Source of the DNA: Cycas panzhihuaensis
Lineage: Eukaryota > Cycadophyta
NCBI GenBank assembly: GCA_023213395.1
Contig: CM041465.1
Coordinates: 117,559,741-117,623,740 of the forward strand
Direction: 5' to 3'
DNA: 64,000 nucleotides
Below, piece after piece: positions 11,217-22,500 of the stretch; the stretch's first letter is position 1; each line of letters opens with the position of its first letter. The position numbers were made by a program, and so were the translations under genes. The notes beneath the pieces were generated by a model, which was not told the origin of the DNA, did not search any database, and worked only from the letters and a program-made list of their open reading frames with translations.

Positions 11217-13147
11217 TCGTGATGGACAACTACAAAAACATCAGAGTAGTGATGATGAGTTTCATAGAGATGTTGACTTAGGGAGATAGGCAGATACTCG
11301 GGAGATATGATTTATTGAAGATCACTAGGACGTTGTAGTATGCTTCAAACTAGCATCTCCTGGTTGACATTTTCACCCATTGCAATTGTAGGTGGCATGT
11401 GTTCCACCTCCCCCAAGTTGGGGATGTCACCATCACACCAGGAGGAGCACCAACATCGCTAGGGGCATTACCTAACAATGATGCTATACACAAGGAGGCA
11501 GCCACGTTCTTCACAGGCTAGGATAAATGGGAGAGGTGAGGAATACCTATGCAGAGTGTGGTCATGTCATGCATTCCTCGGGTGAGGAAATTGATCACAC
11601 AGGGTATTCTATTCTAGATCTTCCAAAAATAAAACTATAGAGATATCCCCAGTGGATGGATGGATATAGTAAGGAGATGTGAGGTTGGGGAGAGGATGGA
11701 TTGGGCCACCCTAATAGAGGTGAACCTGATCGTCCAAGTGGATGCCATCAAAATAATAGGGAGAGGAGGTTTCTCTTACAACATACTACTACAGTGCTAG
11801 TTCTTTTACTGCTTTGGAGTAGTGGCACCAATAGGAGGGCCACACCCTATCTTAGCATGGGCTCACATGGTCTATAGGTGGTAGACTTAATTTAGGGGGA
11901 TTGAGGATCAGGCACACATTCAATGCTCAATAGAGGTAACATCACTAGACCTCCTCATCATGGAAGATTATATGGCAGACCTATATAGAGGGGTGAGGTG
12001 GGATAGTGATGACAAAGTAGGCAGAGCAGGAGATAGTCCTCGAGGAGATGGTGATGATGGAGGTGATGGGGTAGGTCCATCAAGAGTAGCAAGTGGTGAG
12101 GCAAATCCATTAGGGATCACAGGAGGTAAGGTAGGGCCTTCAAAAGCCACGGGAGTAGAGGGGGATCCTTCAAGAGCTGTAGGGAGAGGTAGACCACCTT
12201 GAACACTGATTAGGAGACTTAGGATAGTAAGGAGAGCTTAGGCAGTGGAAACAATGATGGCTGAGGAGGGTAGAGGTGCCCCAATAGGGTAGGACATAAG
12301 CAAGGTAGTACCAGAGGAGGAGGAGGTACTAACGGTCATGGGCAGACCTGAGGAGGAGGTGGTTGTCTAAGTCAAGGAGCCAACAGTCCCAGGAAGTGAG
12401 ATACTACCCTTCCTATTGTCTTTTGACCACTAAGAATCTAGATGCTTTTTTAGATTTGGTTTATTTGGTATATATATATAGATGTATATACTGACGTATG
12501 GCATGTTTGACTTTACAGGAGCAGTAGAGATGGGGAGGTTGATTGAGGCAATAGTCTGGGAGATTTCCCCCTAGGCTTATGTGAAGGGGCAACCTCCCAT
12601 CTAGGCGGGAGAGGAGCCATGATTAGCAAGGGCCCACATAACAGTATTTTCCCCACTAGTCATGGCTAGAGATGTGTGGGTATTAGGGTCCTAGGAGCAT
12701 CAGGTGAGAGTGGGACAACTACATAGAGAGTTAGACAGGATCCACACAAAGAGAGATACCCTACGGGTCTGAGTCCAAGTATTGGAGGCTCAAGAAGGAA
12801 TAGGTGGGGATATGGAGAATTGCATCAAAGTGGCCATGTTGGAGGAGTGGCTTTAAGGGATGGAGGAGAGGCTCCACGGAGTAGAGGGTGAGAGAGATTA
12901 TATCCAGGTATGATACAATCAGCTAGTAGATTAGATGACATCGAGGTTGTCATGGAGGAGGACTCATACCCACATGGTGGAGGGTACCTTCAGGAGGCCT
13001 CAGGACAAGGGGAGCGAGATGGGGAGCTCTGAGAGGCATAGGAGAAGCTTAGGAGGTATGTGGTCCCCTAGGGAGGGATCATATCGACTAGGAGATAATG
13101 TACCATACGTAAAGGAGCACCAGAGAGCAGAGTGTATTAGGTTTTGA
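11217..13147 (+). pseudogene. Plant mobile domain (PMD) gene carried antisense in O, two exons
   Basis: Exon 1 reads from about 11220 in one frame with scattered stops: LLVDIFTHCNCRWHVFHLP, GDVTITPGG, later MDWATLIEVN and the ASLDLL-type region, then a Gly-Pro-Ser-rich tail (11990-12200). The block with HxFHLP followed by (D/E)(V/M)TITPxD and an LGxP motif is the signature of the plant mobile domain (MAIN/MAIL1-like), a domain known in host proteins and in plant transposons. An intron with GTGAG at 12396 and ACAG ending at 12518 separates exon 2, which has a heptad-rich, charged stretch (12700-12900) and ends at a stop near 13147. It lies opposite to the element's own genes. Its biochemical role is unknown. 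Confidence 0.7.
12396..12518 (+). other. Intron in the PMD gene of O
   Basis: The interval opens GTGAGATAC and closes CTTTACAG, is T-rich before the 3' end, and is poorly conserved, whereas the coding text on both sides aligns with copies in G2 (intron 54172-54256, - strand) and R (61532-61643). Similar position and GTGAG/AG borders in three diverged copies support a true spliceosomal intron. Confidence 0.65.
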
Positions 13148-13910
13148 CTGGGAAAGCACTAGACCTCGAGGGAGTCACCATATATCACCACATGATTATA
13201 CCCCTCCCTACAAGGATCCAACTTCTCATGGATGATATACCATACCATTTGTATGATATGACATATATTATGATTTTTATGTATATAGACAGGGCTATTA
13301 GTGCCCCATTTGATATATGATGGTGCGTGATGATATATGATGATGTATCATGTTGCATTTGTTTATATCTATATATATTTATGTATATATGTGTGTGGGT
13401 GCACAGGTGCATGAGGAGCTATACATCATGATAATTTGTATTGCTTGCTATATGATTTATGTTATAGGATTGATTGAGTTTTACATATTTCCTTTCATGT
13501 AGGTCCACACTCTTAGCGAGCACACATGGTCACCATGAGTGTAGTCGATAGACACATATGAGGCTAAGAGGTGGGGAGCCATACACTTCTATCATATGAG
13601 CATAGAAAAGTATGCAAAGGAAGCACTAGTAAGAAAGGAAGTAACGATACTCACACATGCCATCCTAGTTGGTGAGTGCTTCTAGGCTCAGGAGTGATAG
13701 GGATAACACACCCAATTAGGAGGACAAATGCAACACACCCAATTAAGAGGTCCCCTGGGAGGAACCCAAAAGGAGTGAGAAGGTCACCCTAAACTACCAT
13801 TCCACCTATGATTAGAGGGAATGGGGACACACCTAGGGTGACAGTTTAGGCTTATTTCGAAGTAAAAAGAGAGAGAGAGGTGTGCCTAATCTATGTAGGG
13901 ATAGAGATGG
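13148..13910. other. Spacer between PMD gene and integrase in O
   Basis: No frame is kept. Parts of it match the spacer after integrase in C1 (42530-43100), C2 (37480-38050), G2 (52850-53600) and R (62280-62940), including the phrase AGCCTAAACTGTCACC on the - strand shortly after the integrase stop and the GTGCTTTCC phrase next to the PMD stop codon. Confidence 0.6.
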
Positions 13911-15120
13911 TCACACATAAAATTTCTTTAGGAACTTTCCACTAACAACTTTCTTGAACTCAAGGCCTTCTAAGGTTGCAATCTTGTAAGCACTGTTATC
14001 AAGGCTCTCGAGAACGACGAAGGGGCCAACCCATTTAGGTCTAAACTTGGATAGGTAATCATGGAGATATTTTAATTTAAGGACATGGTTCCTAGGATGC
14101 AAAAGGCAGGGGCAAAGGTGCTTGTCATACATCCTTCACACCCTAGCTTTAGAAGCGAGATTTGCTTGGTAAGCAATCAAGCATCCCTCACCTAAGGCCT
14201 CGAGGTCTAAGAGGCGAGCCTAGTAGAAAGACTCTTCATCAACAAGACCCCGAAGGGAGACTCATAAAGAGGGAATATCCACCTCCAATGGGAGAACCAC
14301 CTCTATTCTGTACACCAGGGAGAATGGGGTCATTCCCGTGGTTATGTAGATAGATGTACAATATACCTATAAGGCAAAAGGGAGCTAGAAGTGCCAATCT
14401 TTTTGAGATTAGGTGATGGCTTTCTTTAAGATGATTATAAGGGTTTTGTTAAATGACTCAATTTGGTTATTGGCTTGAGGGTAATAGGGAGAGGAGGTTT
14501 TGTAAGAAATTTTAAATTTCTCACAAAGCTTGTCCATCTCCTTATTGTAGAAAAGAGTTCTGTTATTCGTGATCAAGATGTCAGGGACTCCAAAATGACA
14601 AATGATATGCTAGTAGATAAAGGTAGCTATCATCTTGCTAGAAGTAGAAGACAAAGGGGCCACCTTGGCCCATTTGGTAAAGTACTCCATCGCAGTTAAG
14701 ATGAATATGTGCTGTGACAAAGAAGGTAGGGATATGGCTCTAATAAGGTCCAACCCCCATTGGGAGAAGGGCCATGGAGATATGATAGGATGAGAGGCCT
14801 TGGAAGGCAAGTGGGTGATGTTTGCATGCTCTTGGCATCACCAACATCTCAGGGCATAAGCATGGGTATCCTTAATGAGGGACGGCCAATAGTACCCCAT
14901 GCGAAGGATTCTTTGGGCCATGGATTGGCCCCTAAAATGGCCTCTGCAAATGCCATTGTGGCATTCATGAAGTATTTGGTCTGCTTCATTAAGGTTGACA
15001 TAGCGAAGAAGGATCCCATGAAAGAATCTCTTGTATAATACTTTTCCCATGAAAAGGTATTACCTGGCAGTAGCTGGAATATGTGACCTAACCTTATCGC
15101 TAGCTTCAGGATGATACTTC
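13911..15120 (-). pseudogene. Integrase of element O
   Basis: On the - strand the zinc-binding domain reads LNEADQILHECHNGICRGH and a following C-x2-C (14850-15010). The core has GLDLI (first Asp, near 14745), ITNNRTLF (second Asp changed to Asn, near 14560) and QIESFNKTL (Glu kept, near 14460). The C-terminal domain VLKLKYLHDYLSKFRPKWVG and GKFLKKFYV ends at 13911. Stops are scattered through the frame. The second catalytic residue change follows the G-to-A pattern seen through O. In intact relatives this enzyme inserts the cDNA with a 5-base target duplication, as found here for C1 and C2. Confidence 0.9.
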
Positions 15121-15400
15121 TACTTGGTGAGGTATTGCACAATATCTCCATACCACTCATTATCGATAAGTGGATGGGGAGGAGAATCCTGAATGGCTAA
15201 AATAGGCTCATCAGGCAAAGAATCATCAACGGGAATGTTAAGAGAGTTTAGGATAGGAGTATTGGCGAGCTGTTCAACAACCACCATCCCTTTATTTGAC
15301 TTCCTGTTAATGATTTGGAGGTCCAATTCTTGAAGCAAGATGACCCACTTTCTAGTCCTACCTGTCAGGTCAGATTAGGTAACAAGTATCTTAAGGGATC
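15121..15400 (-). pseudogene. RNase H-integrase connecting region of O
   Basis: The frame 15120-15338 reads LQELDLQIINRKSNKGMVV then EQLANTPILNSLNIPVDDSLPDEPIL. The same passage is present in C1 (30400-30600) and in the orphan fragment at 22500-22738, where it serves to identify the fragment as pol. No catalytic motif is expected. Confidence 0.75.
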
Positions 15401-15750
15401 AAATTGGACAATCACCTAAGAAGTGATCCCAAGTAAGTAGTGCCTAAACTTCATGGTAGCATGTACCAAGGAGAGGCACTCCTTCTTGGTAGGGGAGTAA
15501 TTAAGTTCGACATCTATGAGAGTGCAGCTGATAAAATAGATGGATCTTTTAGTTCCCAAATCATCTTATTGGGCTAACATAGCACCCAAGGACTCATTGG
15601 TAGCCGAAGTGTAGAGAATGAATGGTCTATTAAAGAGAGGGGGCACCAACGTTAGGATATAAGCGAGGGATTCCTTAAGCTCTTCAAAGGCTTATTGGGC
15701 CTTTTAAGAGCAAATAAATAGGGGCCCTTTCTTTAACAGATTGGTAAGGG
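15400..15750 (-). pseudogene. Ty3/gypsy RNase H domain of O
   Basis: The - strand text AFEELKESLAYI followed by FILYTSATNESLGAMLAQ and IYFISCTLIDVELNYSPTKKECLSLV and FRHYLLG is the tethered RNase H of Ty3/gypsy elements (about 15380-15700). The first acidic residue of this domain, usually in a YxDAS or YxSATxxS variant, is in the divergent SAT form often seen in plant elements. A stop interrupts after MLAQ. It is separate from the extra RNase H at 9618-10028. Confidence 0.85.
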
Positions 15751-15949
15751 GTTTAGCATTTATGGCAAAATTTGACAGGAAATGCCTAAGAAATCCAAGC
15801 CTACCCAAAAATAATTTGATTTGTCATTGGGTTTTAGGAGGTGGCATGTCAAGGATGGCCTTGACTTTATCATGGTTAATTTAGATTCCTTGTTTTAAGA
15901 TAAGGAAGCCAAGGAGTTTACCAGTTATTACGACAAACATGTATTTGAG

Positions 15950-16560
15950 GGGGTTAAGGCTTATATGGTATTTACGACATCGTATGAAGATGGTTCATAA
16001 ATCGAAAGGATGGTAGGCTTTAATGCGTGACATACCTATCATATTGTCCATGAAAACCTCTAAGGTCTTATTGATAAGGTCATGAAAGATGAAATACGTC
16101 ACCCTTTAATAGGTGGTGCCTGCATTCTTTAACCCAAAGGGCATCGTCTTATAGACAAAAGTGCCCCATGGGGTAGTGAAGGCTATCTTGTGGAAGTCTT
16201 CGGGAGAAATTTGGATTTGGTTATGGCCTAAGAAGCCATCCATTAACGACATGACTTCAAAAGTGATAGTTTGATCAATGAAGAGGAGTGAAAAGTTATC
16301 CTTAGGATACGCGTTGTTGATGTCACAGAAATCGATGCATATCCTAATTATCCCATTCTTTTTGGCAACTTGGACAATGTTGGATACCTGCTTAGGGTAG
16401 TTAATAAAAGTGATTAACCCCACGTGTAGGAGTTTTTCAACTTCCATGTTAATGGCAGCTAAAAGTTTGGGATGAAGAGAGCACTATTTTTGATGCACGG
16501 GATGAGCACCTAGAATGATAGTAAGATTGTGGGTAATGATAGAAGGGTCTATTCCCTTTA
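15950..16560 (-). pseudogene. Reverse transcriptase of element O
   Basis: Starting at MEVEKLLHVGLIT (16447) the frame holds RICIDFCDINNAYPKDNF, LMDGFLGHNQIQI, IAFTTPWGTFVYKTMPFGLKNAGTTY and, at 16043-16054, FMDN. In the young relative C1 the same position is FMDD (29708-29719), so the second catalytic Asp of the YxDD box has become Asn by a single G-to-A change. The order and spacing fit Ty3/gypsy reverse transcriptase. A stop follows TTY near 16106. The copy cannot be active. Confidence 0.92.
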
Positions 16561-16597
16561 TATTAGAATAATCCCACATGAAGACATCTCAGAATTC

Positions 16598-17400
16598 TTA
16601 GAATATAAGGGTGTATTCCTTTATTTTATCGGGAGAGCATTCTGCTTCCACCTTTATGACCTTACCTGGGGCAAGGACTATGTCCTTAGTTGCCCCCAAG
16701 CACATAGTATTCCCTTCCTCAAAGTGAAAGAGGGCCCAATCAATAGGAGAGGGTAGAATAGGAGATGGATTTGGGTCGACAAGGGATGACCTAATAGCTA
16801 AGACCTTCTGGTGACCAAGCCTATGATGACTAGGAGGGAAATTGGGTGCAAAGCCCACTAGATACTTGAGTAAAGCCTTATCATCCTCGAAGTAGTCCAC
16901 CCCATGGATGACCACACCTCAAGAAGATGAGGAAAGAGGAGTGGAAGGAGTGGTGGGACCATAGCAATCGACCCACCACTTGACATATCCAACAGACTCT
17001 TCAGAAGAGTTATAAAGAGTCTTTCTGTGAGGAGTGATAGGAGGTTCCCTAGCTTCATTACCTACAGGGGGTGACGAAGAGGAAGACATAATGATTCGAG
17101 AGATTAATTAGTCAGTAGGAATGATAACATATGATCTAAGGGAAGAGCTAATTTCTTCAATAGTAGGGGTTTCAGGTTGGGACCTGAAATGAGAGAAGTA
17201 CCCCCTACTCATGCCTAGGAGAGATATGGGATGAGGAAAGTCCTCATCCTCACCATCAGACCCATCGTTGCAAAGCATGGTGAGATACCCATAGCTCCCC
17301 ACACCAATAGGGGTGAAGCGTATAAGGTTGGAGGAAGAAGATGAAGGACCTTCTTCCAAAGGGGGCAAATTAGGGATATTGATGGAACAGGCAGAAACTC
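16598..17400 (-). pseudogene. Protease-reverse transcriptase linker of O
   Basis: Two frames (17108-17368 and 16598-16915) give acidic and serine-rich text: LIRFTPIGVGSYGYLTMLCNDGSDGEDEDF, then GVDYFEDDKALLKYL and HFEEGNTMCLGATKDIV. The phrase FxPIGVGSYGYL is shared with C1 (28500-28560), C2 (36470-36530) and R (63320-63380). No catalytic motif is visible. It is a flexible link in the polyprotein. Confidence 0.7.
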
Positions 17401-17551
17401 AGGTAGAAGGGCCCTTGTTGCCCTTAGCCTTATTACAAGCCACTTGACAAAGTTGGTGAGATTACATTGTGGGAGGAGGCTCCTCGGAGATAACTCTTAT
17501 TTGCCTCTCATAGATGAACTTAAGTTGTCCCCATCAAGACGAACACACAAC

Positions 17552-17824
17552 TCATATTCGGTAGAGCCATGGACGTCCCAACGAAAGGTTATAGTTGATG
17601 TTGACATTGAGAACTACAATGTCTGTGAGGATAGTCTTATCCTTGAGAGTGAGAGGGGTGGAAACTGATCCCAAGGGTGTCTTTTTTCTACCATCATAGC
17701 CTTGACACCACCATGGAATTGGCTCTAGAGTTAATATGCCAAGCTCTTGCATGATGCGCAAGGGCATGGCATTGATGGAAAAACCATTATCTATAATAGT
17801 TCTCCATAGAGTGTAATTTGGGAT
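17552..17824 (-). pseudogene. Aspartic protease of O, C-terminal part
   Basis: The - strand reads NYTLWRTIIDNGFSINAMPLRIMQELGI and PWWCQGYDGRKKTPLG, ending LGRPWL. The catalytic triplet, D(S/T)G in most retroviral-type proteases, is IIDNG in O and IVDNG in R (63800-63870); C1 has VADSG (28090). The flap-like GYDG and the hydrophobic C-terminal strand (NYNLSLGRPWL) complete the domain. Solo LTR S is inserted just before NYTLW, splitting the domain; the N-terminal strand lies at 20410-20480. Confidence 0.85.
17820..17824. repeat. Left target duplication of solo LTR S
   Basis: The 5 bases next to the LTR read ATCCC on the - strand; at the other end (20410-20414) they read ACCAC. Each differs by one base from ACCCC, which is what the protease reading frame asks for at this place. 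Confidence 0.6.
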
Positions 17825-20409
17825 TGGAATCGTGTCTATGGGATGGTCTTCTATGCTTCGAAGGGTGTAATAAACTAAGGTGTGGTTGGCTATAAATAAG
17901 ACCTTATCAGTAAGAAGGAACACCACGTAGGGTGTCTGTGCACCGCAGCACGGATTCAGGACCCACAGATGGTGCCCAATTACCTTAGGGCAATCTTTGG
18001 AAAAGGACGCAATGTGAGGCCTTGGGTCATCCCAAAAGAAGAGGCTCTCCTACCCCTTGGATGGATGGGATGAGAAAGAGGGACTCTAAGAAGTTGCACC
18101 TTCTCATAGGAGGGAGAAGGCAACGTGTGAGCAAATGTGTGTGAGATACGATGTCCTACATGTGGGCTAGATAGGGAGTGAGGAATGTGTGACTCACACC
18201 CAAAATCTATCTACACGCAGTATAAACAACTATAAAAAGGATTCATAAATGCAAGAATGAGTTCTTTCCCTTTTCATTTCCTATGTGTTTTAAGCATGCG
18301 ATATGTGCATAAAAGAAACACTGCAGAAAAGGACAAAAGGGGACAAGGAATACCTGGAAAAGTAGCATGGTTGGGATGTTGCGACCTTCTGCTCTTTACA
18401 CGCTCACCCACTCAAACTTGTCGTGTGGGTGAGTGGCTAGCTGATGATGGTTGCCATGAGTGGACGAGGGGCTACCTTACCTTCCCCAATCATGTGAAAG
18501 CAAAGCGACACAAAGAGTAGCAAAAGGAAACGAAAATACTACTAATTAGAGACTAACCTATCAAGAAGTTTGCCTCCTTCATACTTCCGTTGCCACAAAT
18601 CTACCAAGCACAAAACAAAAGTTTCTCCCTTCTAGAAGAGAGGGCTGCCAAATATGCCTAATGTATATATATATATACAAGAAGTAGATAATAAATCAAG
18701 CTAAAGAAATATTATACTCTTCTCCAAAAACTCCAAATAAGACTCCAACCAAAGCATCACCAAATAGTAACCAAGACGAAGAAGTTAGCCTTGGTATGGC
18801 CAACTCACCCACAAGTACCTCCAGGTAGCCTCGAAAGGGGGAAAAACAGAGTGTAATGGCTGTATGGGATAACAAATAAAGGAGGAAATAGACCAGCAAA
18901 AAGGTGTGTAAACAAACCCAAGAGACGAAGTGCTATGGATAATAAATCGTCAGGTTGGGATAGGCTAAGGATCACACACCAACCAGGACAGGTTTGGGGG
19001 CTTATGTGATGCCCAAAACCTGCAAGTACAGGTCTAAAATTAGCATGGCAAGGGCTACCAATGCTATTTTAAGAGCTAGAAATAAGCTCTCAATATCCCT
19101 AGCCCAGCTCCAAGGGAGGCATCGAGTGAAAGAGGAAGGAATGGAAGGGTAAGACCCTTGGGGAGAAGGCCAACAAGGGGACTGATCCCACCTTTCTCCC
19201 TTCACCCATCCTTATGCAGCCCTCTTGCACAACCACCTTGGAATGAGCTTGCAGGAAAAGAGAGGAGAAGCACTGTAAAATGAGGAGCAATAGGCAAGCT
19301 CCTATGGGATGCAAAGCAAGGAGCAAGGAAAAACTCAACACTACTCACAAAAGAAAGGGGAAAAACAAGAAACTCAAAGGACCATTGAAGGGGTACCTTG
19401 CAGAAGAAGAAAGGAGCTTGATTCTGCTAGAGATTAGGAGTAAAAGCCTGTGCCAAATAGGCTTTTCAGGCCTGAGTCAAAGAAGAGGCAAACGTGGATG
19501 CAAATCTGAGATCTTGGAACTTGGTTGCTAAGATGCTGTAAGTATTCTTCCTCCACAATGTAGACTTGTAAAAAAGGGGGCATGAAGCTATTGGAGTAAG
19601 GCTTGAGACAGAGCAGGTATCTAGTGGAAGGAGAACTAGAGCCAAAGAGTAGATCCTATAAAAGTTCTGGAGAGAGAGCTGGAGTAGAGCCAAAAAATTG
19701 AATGAAGAAGAGAGACAAATGGCTTTCTTTTTGGGTTTTATATTCTCCCTAACCCTAAACGAGCATTTAGGGTTATAGAGGGGATGAGTATATGAGGATG
19801 CCACATGGCAGTTCTACGAAAAGAGTGGGAATTACCATGACTATTTTAAAAAATAAAGTTAAATAGTTGCACCATGGTAAACATCGCAGTACTGCGACAA
19901 ACTTCACGGTACCGCTAAGTTTGCAGCAATGAAACTCAAAATTAAGGTAGAAACAGGGCCTAGAATCAAACAGAGAGGTGTGTAGAGGCTAGGTAGGCTG
20001 GGAGATCATGCCCAGGTGGCTGACAAGTGGCCAAAAGAGAAAAATGAGTTTCTAGTAGTGTCCTATCACACTTGGAAGAGGATTCAAAGTAGGGATAGGA
20101 GTGTCGCTGTGAATGGATTATGGCTAACAGTGGTGTTTGAGGAGCTGTGGAGGCGTTGTGGGTAGCTGAGTGCCATATGGGGTGTGTGACTCACTAAGGA
20201 GTGCCCCATAGTGGGTCGTCATGGGATGAATAATATGTAGTAGGCACAAGCAAGAAAGTGATGCGACCACATAAATGATAAGCAAGCATGCATCAAACAA
20301 TACCCTAAGCCACTTCGACCAAGCGAAAGTGAGGATGAAAGTGAGAAGTATATACTTGAGCTTACCTAATTCAACTTGTCTCAAATATATTCCTGGTAGC
20401 TGGGAAACA
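17825..20409 (-). repeat. Solo LTR S inserted in the O protease
   Basis: The segment begins on the - strand with TGTTTCCCAGCTACCAGG at 20409 and ends at GATTCCA (17825), and its length of 2585 bases and internal landmarks match the LTRs of O, R and C1/C2. Landmarks include the GATGGTGCCCAA phrase near 17970 and the GGTACC palindrome cluster at 19884-19920. No internal element sequence adjoins it; protease coding text stands on both sides. A solo LTR forms when the two LTRs of an element recombine and delete the interior. Confidence 0.85.
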
Positions 20410-20480
20410 GTGGTGTCAATAATTATGGTGAAGCATAAATACCATTGGCATTCCCTTTCATTAGTTAAAGGAAGATCCTT
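20410..20480 (-). pseudogene. Aspartic protease of O, N-terminal strand
   Basis: The - strand text just before solo LTR S (YASP and IIIDTT in two frames) aligns with the PFTITI strand before the protease active site in C1 (28020-28060). It is cut by S at the ACCAC target copy. The remainder is at 17552-17824. Confidence 0.65.
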
Positions 20481-21235
20481 GAGGTTAAAATAGATGACGA
20501 GTCATGACTTGGGGTGATGCCCAAGGCGTGAATAGTCATGTCACCCAATCCCAAGGCTTCCAGAAGGAGTGTGTGTTGTTCAGGATAGCTCTTCAAGACA
20601 TCCATTATAGATATCCCTACGGCCACAGTATGGGGCTCATCGATAATAGAGAAGGGCTTCCCCTTTGCGGTAGGTTGGGGAAGAGCTCTTCGAAAGTCAT
20701 AGCAACTGAGACATACAAGAATGGTCTTAGGGAGTGCAGGGACTTCTACAAGAGGGACTTCTAGAAAGGAGTCAAGGTGAGGTGTGGAAGAAGAGGTATC
20801 ATTTACCTCTTTATCTACTTGAGATTGGGTTAGGGTATATAATGGTGTGGTCTTGAGCATTTGGATGACCTTCTTTCCCTTGTTCTAGGATCTAGAAGGT
20901 GAGGGAGTGTGATGGTTGGGAGAACCATAGGAAGAGGATGAGTTCCTTTCACCCTTTCCTTTAGCTTGAGAAGGGTGAGAGTTTGGGGATCTTCCTCTGT
21001 TTCAGTTACCTTATTGTTGGTTATTGCGATAACATTCCTCGTACTTGGGAAAACGATCTTTATGGACTAGCTGATCTAAGTTGGGCCTTGATGCCTATTT
21101 GGGAGAAGAATCACATTGTGAGGCGGCCCTAGGGCATTGGGCTTGGCATTAGGAATCTTCATGGAAACATTCCCCATGGATGGAATACCATTTCTTCTCC
21201 AGGGTGGAATCGAGCTTCCTCGCTTGAGACGATTG
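20465..21235 (-). pseudogene. gag: Gag C-terminus and gag-protease link of O
   Basis: Right next to the C1 insertion the - strand reads LDSTLEKKWYSIHGECFHEDS (21230-21165). In C1 the same place is WCSIHGDCFHDDSRC, a CX2HX4HX4C zinc knuckle, so the first Cys of O has become Tyr. Farther on comes VHKDRFPKYEECY, a basic stretch, and the frame 20860-20465 with TLTQSQVDKEVNDTSSS, then GKPFSIIDEPHTVAVGIS and HALGITPSHDSSSI, matching C1 27760-27980. The upstream part of gag is at 46484-48408; joining across C1 keeps homology continuous. Confidence 0.85.
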
Positions 21236-21240
21236 GGTGT
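21236..21240. repeat. Left target duplication GGTGT of C1
   Basis: GGTGT stands directly before the TGTTTCCC start of the C1 LTR and is repeated at 46479-46483 directly after the last LTR. Both copies are identical. Confidence 0.93.
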
Positions 21241-22500
21241 TGTTTCCCGGCTTCCGGGAATGGATACGGAATCACCGACTCAGGTAAGTGCAGGTATGTC
21301 TCTAGCATTATCATCACTTTTATGTACTGATTATCTGCTTACATATTTGCATGCGTATGACTTTGTGGGCGGCCTGGTCGTCGTCCACACCTATGTTTAG
21401 CCTATGACGACTATAGCAGGGGCACACTCTTAGCGAGTGTGGCACCCTAGTGACCGTATTACTTCCCGCATCTGCCCTCCTCTCTCTTGGATCCACAGGG
21501 TTTCGCCACCCCACCCAGGTGTGATGTCTCATCGTCGCTTGGTTAGCTTGCCACCTCATTTGGGGGCCTATTTCTGCTCCCGTGGGCCCGTTTCTTGGCT
21601 TGTTTGCTCCGGTGGGTGTTTTAGTTGTCCTTTAGCCTTTTACTGCTTTGCCCCACTGGACCGGTGGGTGGGCCCCATTTGTGTCTCTGGTGCATCTGCG
21701 TAATCTTGGCAGTCTGCAAGTGATCTTCATGATCACGGAATTTTCAGCGCATATTGGAATATTCGCAGACCGCTAAAGTTTCCGTGACGACTGCCTCTGT
21801 TTGTTTTTAAAATCCATGGTGGCAATTTCGCATTATTGCGAACCGCCACGTGGTTCGCGCCTTTTCTCCCTCCCAGCCGTGCCCTATTCGCGTACTTTAG
21901 GGTTTTGCTTTAGTACTTAAACATCTTTTGGCTCTTTTTTGGGTCTCTTTTTTACTCACTTTTGGATTTACTCTCAAGAGGAACACTCTCCTGCTCTGCT
22001 CTCTTACTGTTTCTTTGCAACAATGGACTGCACTCTTCATACGGCCGGCTCTCCTTTGGCTTGGCTGAGACATTCTCTCAGCCCCTCAAACGCCTTGGAG
22101 AGGGCTCCTTTGAAGCGGTTTCCGGCTGTTTTCTACCCAGGCAGTCCACGAGTTCCCCGTTTGCAGGTGTTTCCCGTTCCACCTCCATAGCAGGCCCCCG
22201 CTGCTCTATTCAGATCTGGTGTGTTCCGGCCCTTCTTATTGCCTTTTGGCTGGGGCAAATCCCTTGCCTCCCTTTCCAGGTACTCTTCACTTTGTATTTG
22301 TTTTTGGTGATATCTACGCTTCAGCTTATTTGTTTTCATTTGTTGCTTGAGAGTTGGTTTTCCTCCCTCTTGAGGACTGCTGTACCACTCTCCCTCTGCT
22401 TCTTACCTGCGTTTCTTGTCAGCAAGGCGTTGAGGGGTTGCATAGGCTTTGGACAGGAGCTGGGTGGATTCCGCACCACCTTCCACGCTCCCCAAGCCCT
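21241..22500 (+). repeat. Truncated 5' LTR of C1 (left half)
   Basis: The first 1260 bases match the starts of the four full LTRs (22739, 30697, 38932, 43971), beginning TGTTTCCCGGCTTCCGGG. Homology stops within CTCCCCAAG near 22495-22505, where the others go on into the phrase containing GGCTCAAAGCCCTCAAAG, and pol text begins instead. A 203-codon frame at 21962-22573 crosses this junction and has no support as a gene. Confidence 0.88.

Noticed and set aside
17926-17945. Placing the solo LTR border at 17926, the end of the open frame.
   Set aside because: Alignment of S with the O and R LTRs carries on to TGGAATC at 17825, and the flanking fives make sense only there.
18661-18676. Short TA runs in LTRs (18665, 7205, 49645) as TATA boxes.
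   Set aside because: Their place in the LTR differs from that of a U3 promoter, and they are not conserved in C1/C2 LTRs.
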